Shown here piece after piece: positions 6,655 to 7,650 of a stretch of DNA of 7,650 nt. The stretch lies in NCBI GenBank assembly GCA_036676355.1, contig JAKFDA010000074.1:1-7650 (forward strand). The letters run 5' to 3'. This DNA is from ZC4RG42 sp036676355. GTDB taxonomy: Bacteria > Pseudomonadota > Gammaproteobacteria > Burkholderiales > SG8-39. Position 1 is the stretch's first letter, and each line of letters opens with the position of its first letter. The notes under the pieces are model-generated. The model made no database searches, was not told the DNA's origin, and worked only from the letters and a program-made list of their open reading frames with translations. Position numbers and translations under genes: made by a program.

Positions 6655-6821
6655 CCCTATCGGGCGACTTCGCCGGCGTGGCGATGATCATCGCCGGAGT
6701 CGTCTACAGGATGCCCTCTCCCATTCAGCCGATGAAGGCGATGATGCAGCCGGCATCGCCCGCGCCCGTGCATCGCCTGGTTCGTGCGTTCGCGACTCAC
6801 AGCATGGAAGGCTGTTCATAG
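6651..6821 (+). pseudogene. Remnant of a MOT1-type sulfate/molybdate transporter
   Basis: A 56-codon frame starts at a GTG overlapping the methyltransferase stop by four bases (GTGA). It reads GDFAGVAMIIAGVVYRM followed by PSPIQPMKAM. This resembles the hallmark block of MOT1/MFS_MOT1 membrane transporters: a hydrophobic helix with the G-[LV]-x-[YF]-R ending, then P-[MI]-P-[VI]-Q-P-M-K-A. Intact members have about ten membrane segments and 350-400 residues. Here family resemblance stops right after PMKAM, and a TAG follows at 6819-6821. The stretch before the helix (LSGDF) looks like a compressed form of the normal SGALGDFG segment, suggesting an internal deletion as well. The four-base overlap implies that the ancestral transporter was translationally coupled to the methyltransferase. 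A genuine 56-residue single-span protein is possible but less likely. From 6822 to 6927 I see nothing recognisable. Confidence 0.5.
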
Positions 6822-6927
6822 CGTGCCTTCATCGCGCCAAGTTCGGGCGAACGCCGCACCGGCATAGGTGCGTCCATTGCTTAACTTCCGGGGCAAATCC
6901 CAACCGGCACGCCCGGATACGATCTCC

Positions 6928-6941
6928 GTGCGTATACGCAC
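6928..6941. promoter_or_regulatory. Perfect 14-bp palindrome before the ETHE1-type gene (candidate operator)
   Basis: GTGCGTATACGCAC is its own reverse complement over all 14 bases and ends 26 bases before the ATG of the dioxygenase gene. A dimeric regulator bound here would overlap the transcription or translation start region. Persulfide dioxygenase genes are often controlled by sulfide- or persulfide-sensing repressors (ArsR-type BigR/SqrR, CsoR-type CstR), but this sequence does not resemble a site I know for them, and no regulator gene is in view. I could not place a confident promoter around it. Confidence 0.45.
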
Positions 6942-6967
6942 CCCGCGTCCCTGCGGAAGAAACGCCA

Positions 6968-7650
6968 ATGATATTTCGACAACTGTTCGAGCCCCTGTCC
7001 AGCACCTACACGTATCTCTTCGGGTGCCAGACAACGGGCCAAGCTGTTCTGGTGGATCCGGTCATCGTCACCATCGAACGCGATATCGCTGTGTTGAACG
7101 CGTTCAACTTGAAACTCGCTTACACACTCGATACCCATATCCATGCAGACCACATCACGTCTGCGTTGGAGCTGAAACGCAAGATCGGCAGCAGGATCGC
7201 CGCCCCCGCGATGGACCGGCTGCCATGCGTCGAAGTCGGCATCGAGGAAGGCAAGCCGTTGCGCGTCGGCGAGCTGGAGTTTCAACCGTTGCATACACCC
7301 GGCCACACCGACGGTCACTTCGCGTATATCATGCGCGACCGTTTAATGACGGGCGACGCGTTGTTGATCGATGGTTGCGGGCGCACCGATTTTCAGAATG
7401 GCGATTCGGATGCGCTGTATCGCAGTGTGACCGAAAAACTTTTCGCACTGCCTGACGAGTACCTGGTTTACCCCTGCCACGATTATCAGGGACGCCATGT
7501 TTCCAGCGTGGCACAGGAGAAGGCGCGCAATCCGAGGCTGGGGAAGGGGCGGACACTCGAAGAGTTTCGCGACATCATGGCGAACCTCGACCTTCCTTAT
7601 CCCAAGTTCATTGACCACGCGGTGCCGGGCAACCGCCGGTGCGGCGTCTG
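6968..7650 (+). CDS. ETHE1-type persulfide dioxygenase (metallo-beta-lactamase fold), 3' end cut by the window
   Basis: An open frame of 227 codons runs off the right edge without a stop. ETHE1-type enzymes oxidise glutathione persulfide to glutathione and sulfite with O2 and one iron, removing sulfane sulfur. The MBL signature THIHADH is at residues 56-62, followed by TPGHTDGH at 110-117, TGDALLIDGCGRTDFQ at 128-143 and CHDYQGR at 170-176. By analogy with human ETHE1 the iron ligands are His57, His113 and Asp130; Arg139 sits in the family's RTDFQ motif, and His171 matches the later conserved His. The C-terminal PKFIDHAVPGNRRCG is also typical, so only about 10-20 residues should be missing. 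GGAAGA at 6955-6960, seven bases before the ATG, supports the start. There is no signal peptide and no fused rhodanese domain so far. A plain glyoxalase II is less likely given GRTDFQ and the C-terminal motif. Confidence 0.92.
   Translation, partial: MIFRQLFEPLSSTYTYLFGCQTTGQAVLVDPVIVTIERDIAVLNAFNLKLAYTLDTHIHADHITSALELKRKIGSRIAAPAMDRLPCVEVGIEEGKPLRVGELEFQPLHTPGHTDGHFAYIMRDRLMTGDALLIDGCGRTDFQNGDSDALYRSVTEKLFALPDEYLVYPCHDYQGRHVSSVAQEKARNPRLGKGRTLEEFRDIMANLDLPYPKFIDHAVPGNRRCGV

Noticed and set aside
6868..7455. Plus-strand 195-codon open frame near the right end
   Set aside because: It overlaps the ETHE1-type gene in another frame; the ETHE1 frame has all catalytic motifs and simply lacks a stop because the window ends.
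1..7650. CRISPR arrays, tRNA or rRNA genes, insertion sequences, phage genes
   Set aside because: I saw no regularly spaced repeats, cloverleaf or rRNA-like sequence, transposase motifs or paired terminal repeats anywhere in the window.

Overview
This 7.65 kb window comes from a GC-rich bacterium, most likely a member of the Pseudomonadota. The coding bias is strongly GC-ending, three proteins carry Tat- or Sec-type export signals, and the protein families resemble those of soil and water beta/gammaproteobacteria. This placement is inferred from composition and family resemblance; no marker gene is present.

Layout: (1) 24-2147 (+), a Tat-exported three-cupredoxin multicopper oxidase of the CotA/bilirubin-oxidase type with all copper-ligand motifs. 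(2) 2148-2617, a non-coding stretch with a decayed N-terminal piece of an NDP-forming acyl-CoA synthetase/Pat-type CoA-binding domain, then an AT-rich segment with three inverted repeats. (3) 2618-3529 (-), a Tat-exported TIM-barrel-like protein of unknown function. (4) 3786-3986 (+), the orphan C-terminus of a catalase. (5) 4047-5735 (-), a short-form alpha-glucan (glycogen) phosphorylase. (6) 5736-5991, a divergent intergenic region with an unresolved possible gene tail. (7) 5992-6654 (+), a class I SAM methyltransferase with an unexpected N-terminal signal peptide. (8) 6651-6821 (+), a short remnant matching the hallmark motif of MOT1-type sulfate/molybdate transporters. (9) 6968-7650 (+), an ETHE1-type persulfide dioxygenase running off the right edge, preceded by a perfect 14-bp palindrome.

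The intact genes suggest a stress and accessory-metabolism neighbourhood: periplasmic copper oxidase chemistry, storage-glucan breakdown and sulfane-sulfur detoxification. They do not form one operon, since strands alternate and gaps are wide. The most notable feature is that several junctions between intact genes hold a recognisable stump of a different gene (CoA-ligase N-terminus, catalase C-terminus, MOT1 motif). This looks like a once larger gene set thinned by deletion. I see no CRISPR array, tRNA, rRNA, transposase or phage gene. I find no convincing wholly new multi-gene system. The exported methyltransferase, the Tat-exported barrel protein and the palindrome before the ETHE1 gene are the best leads.
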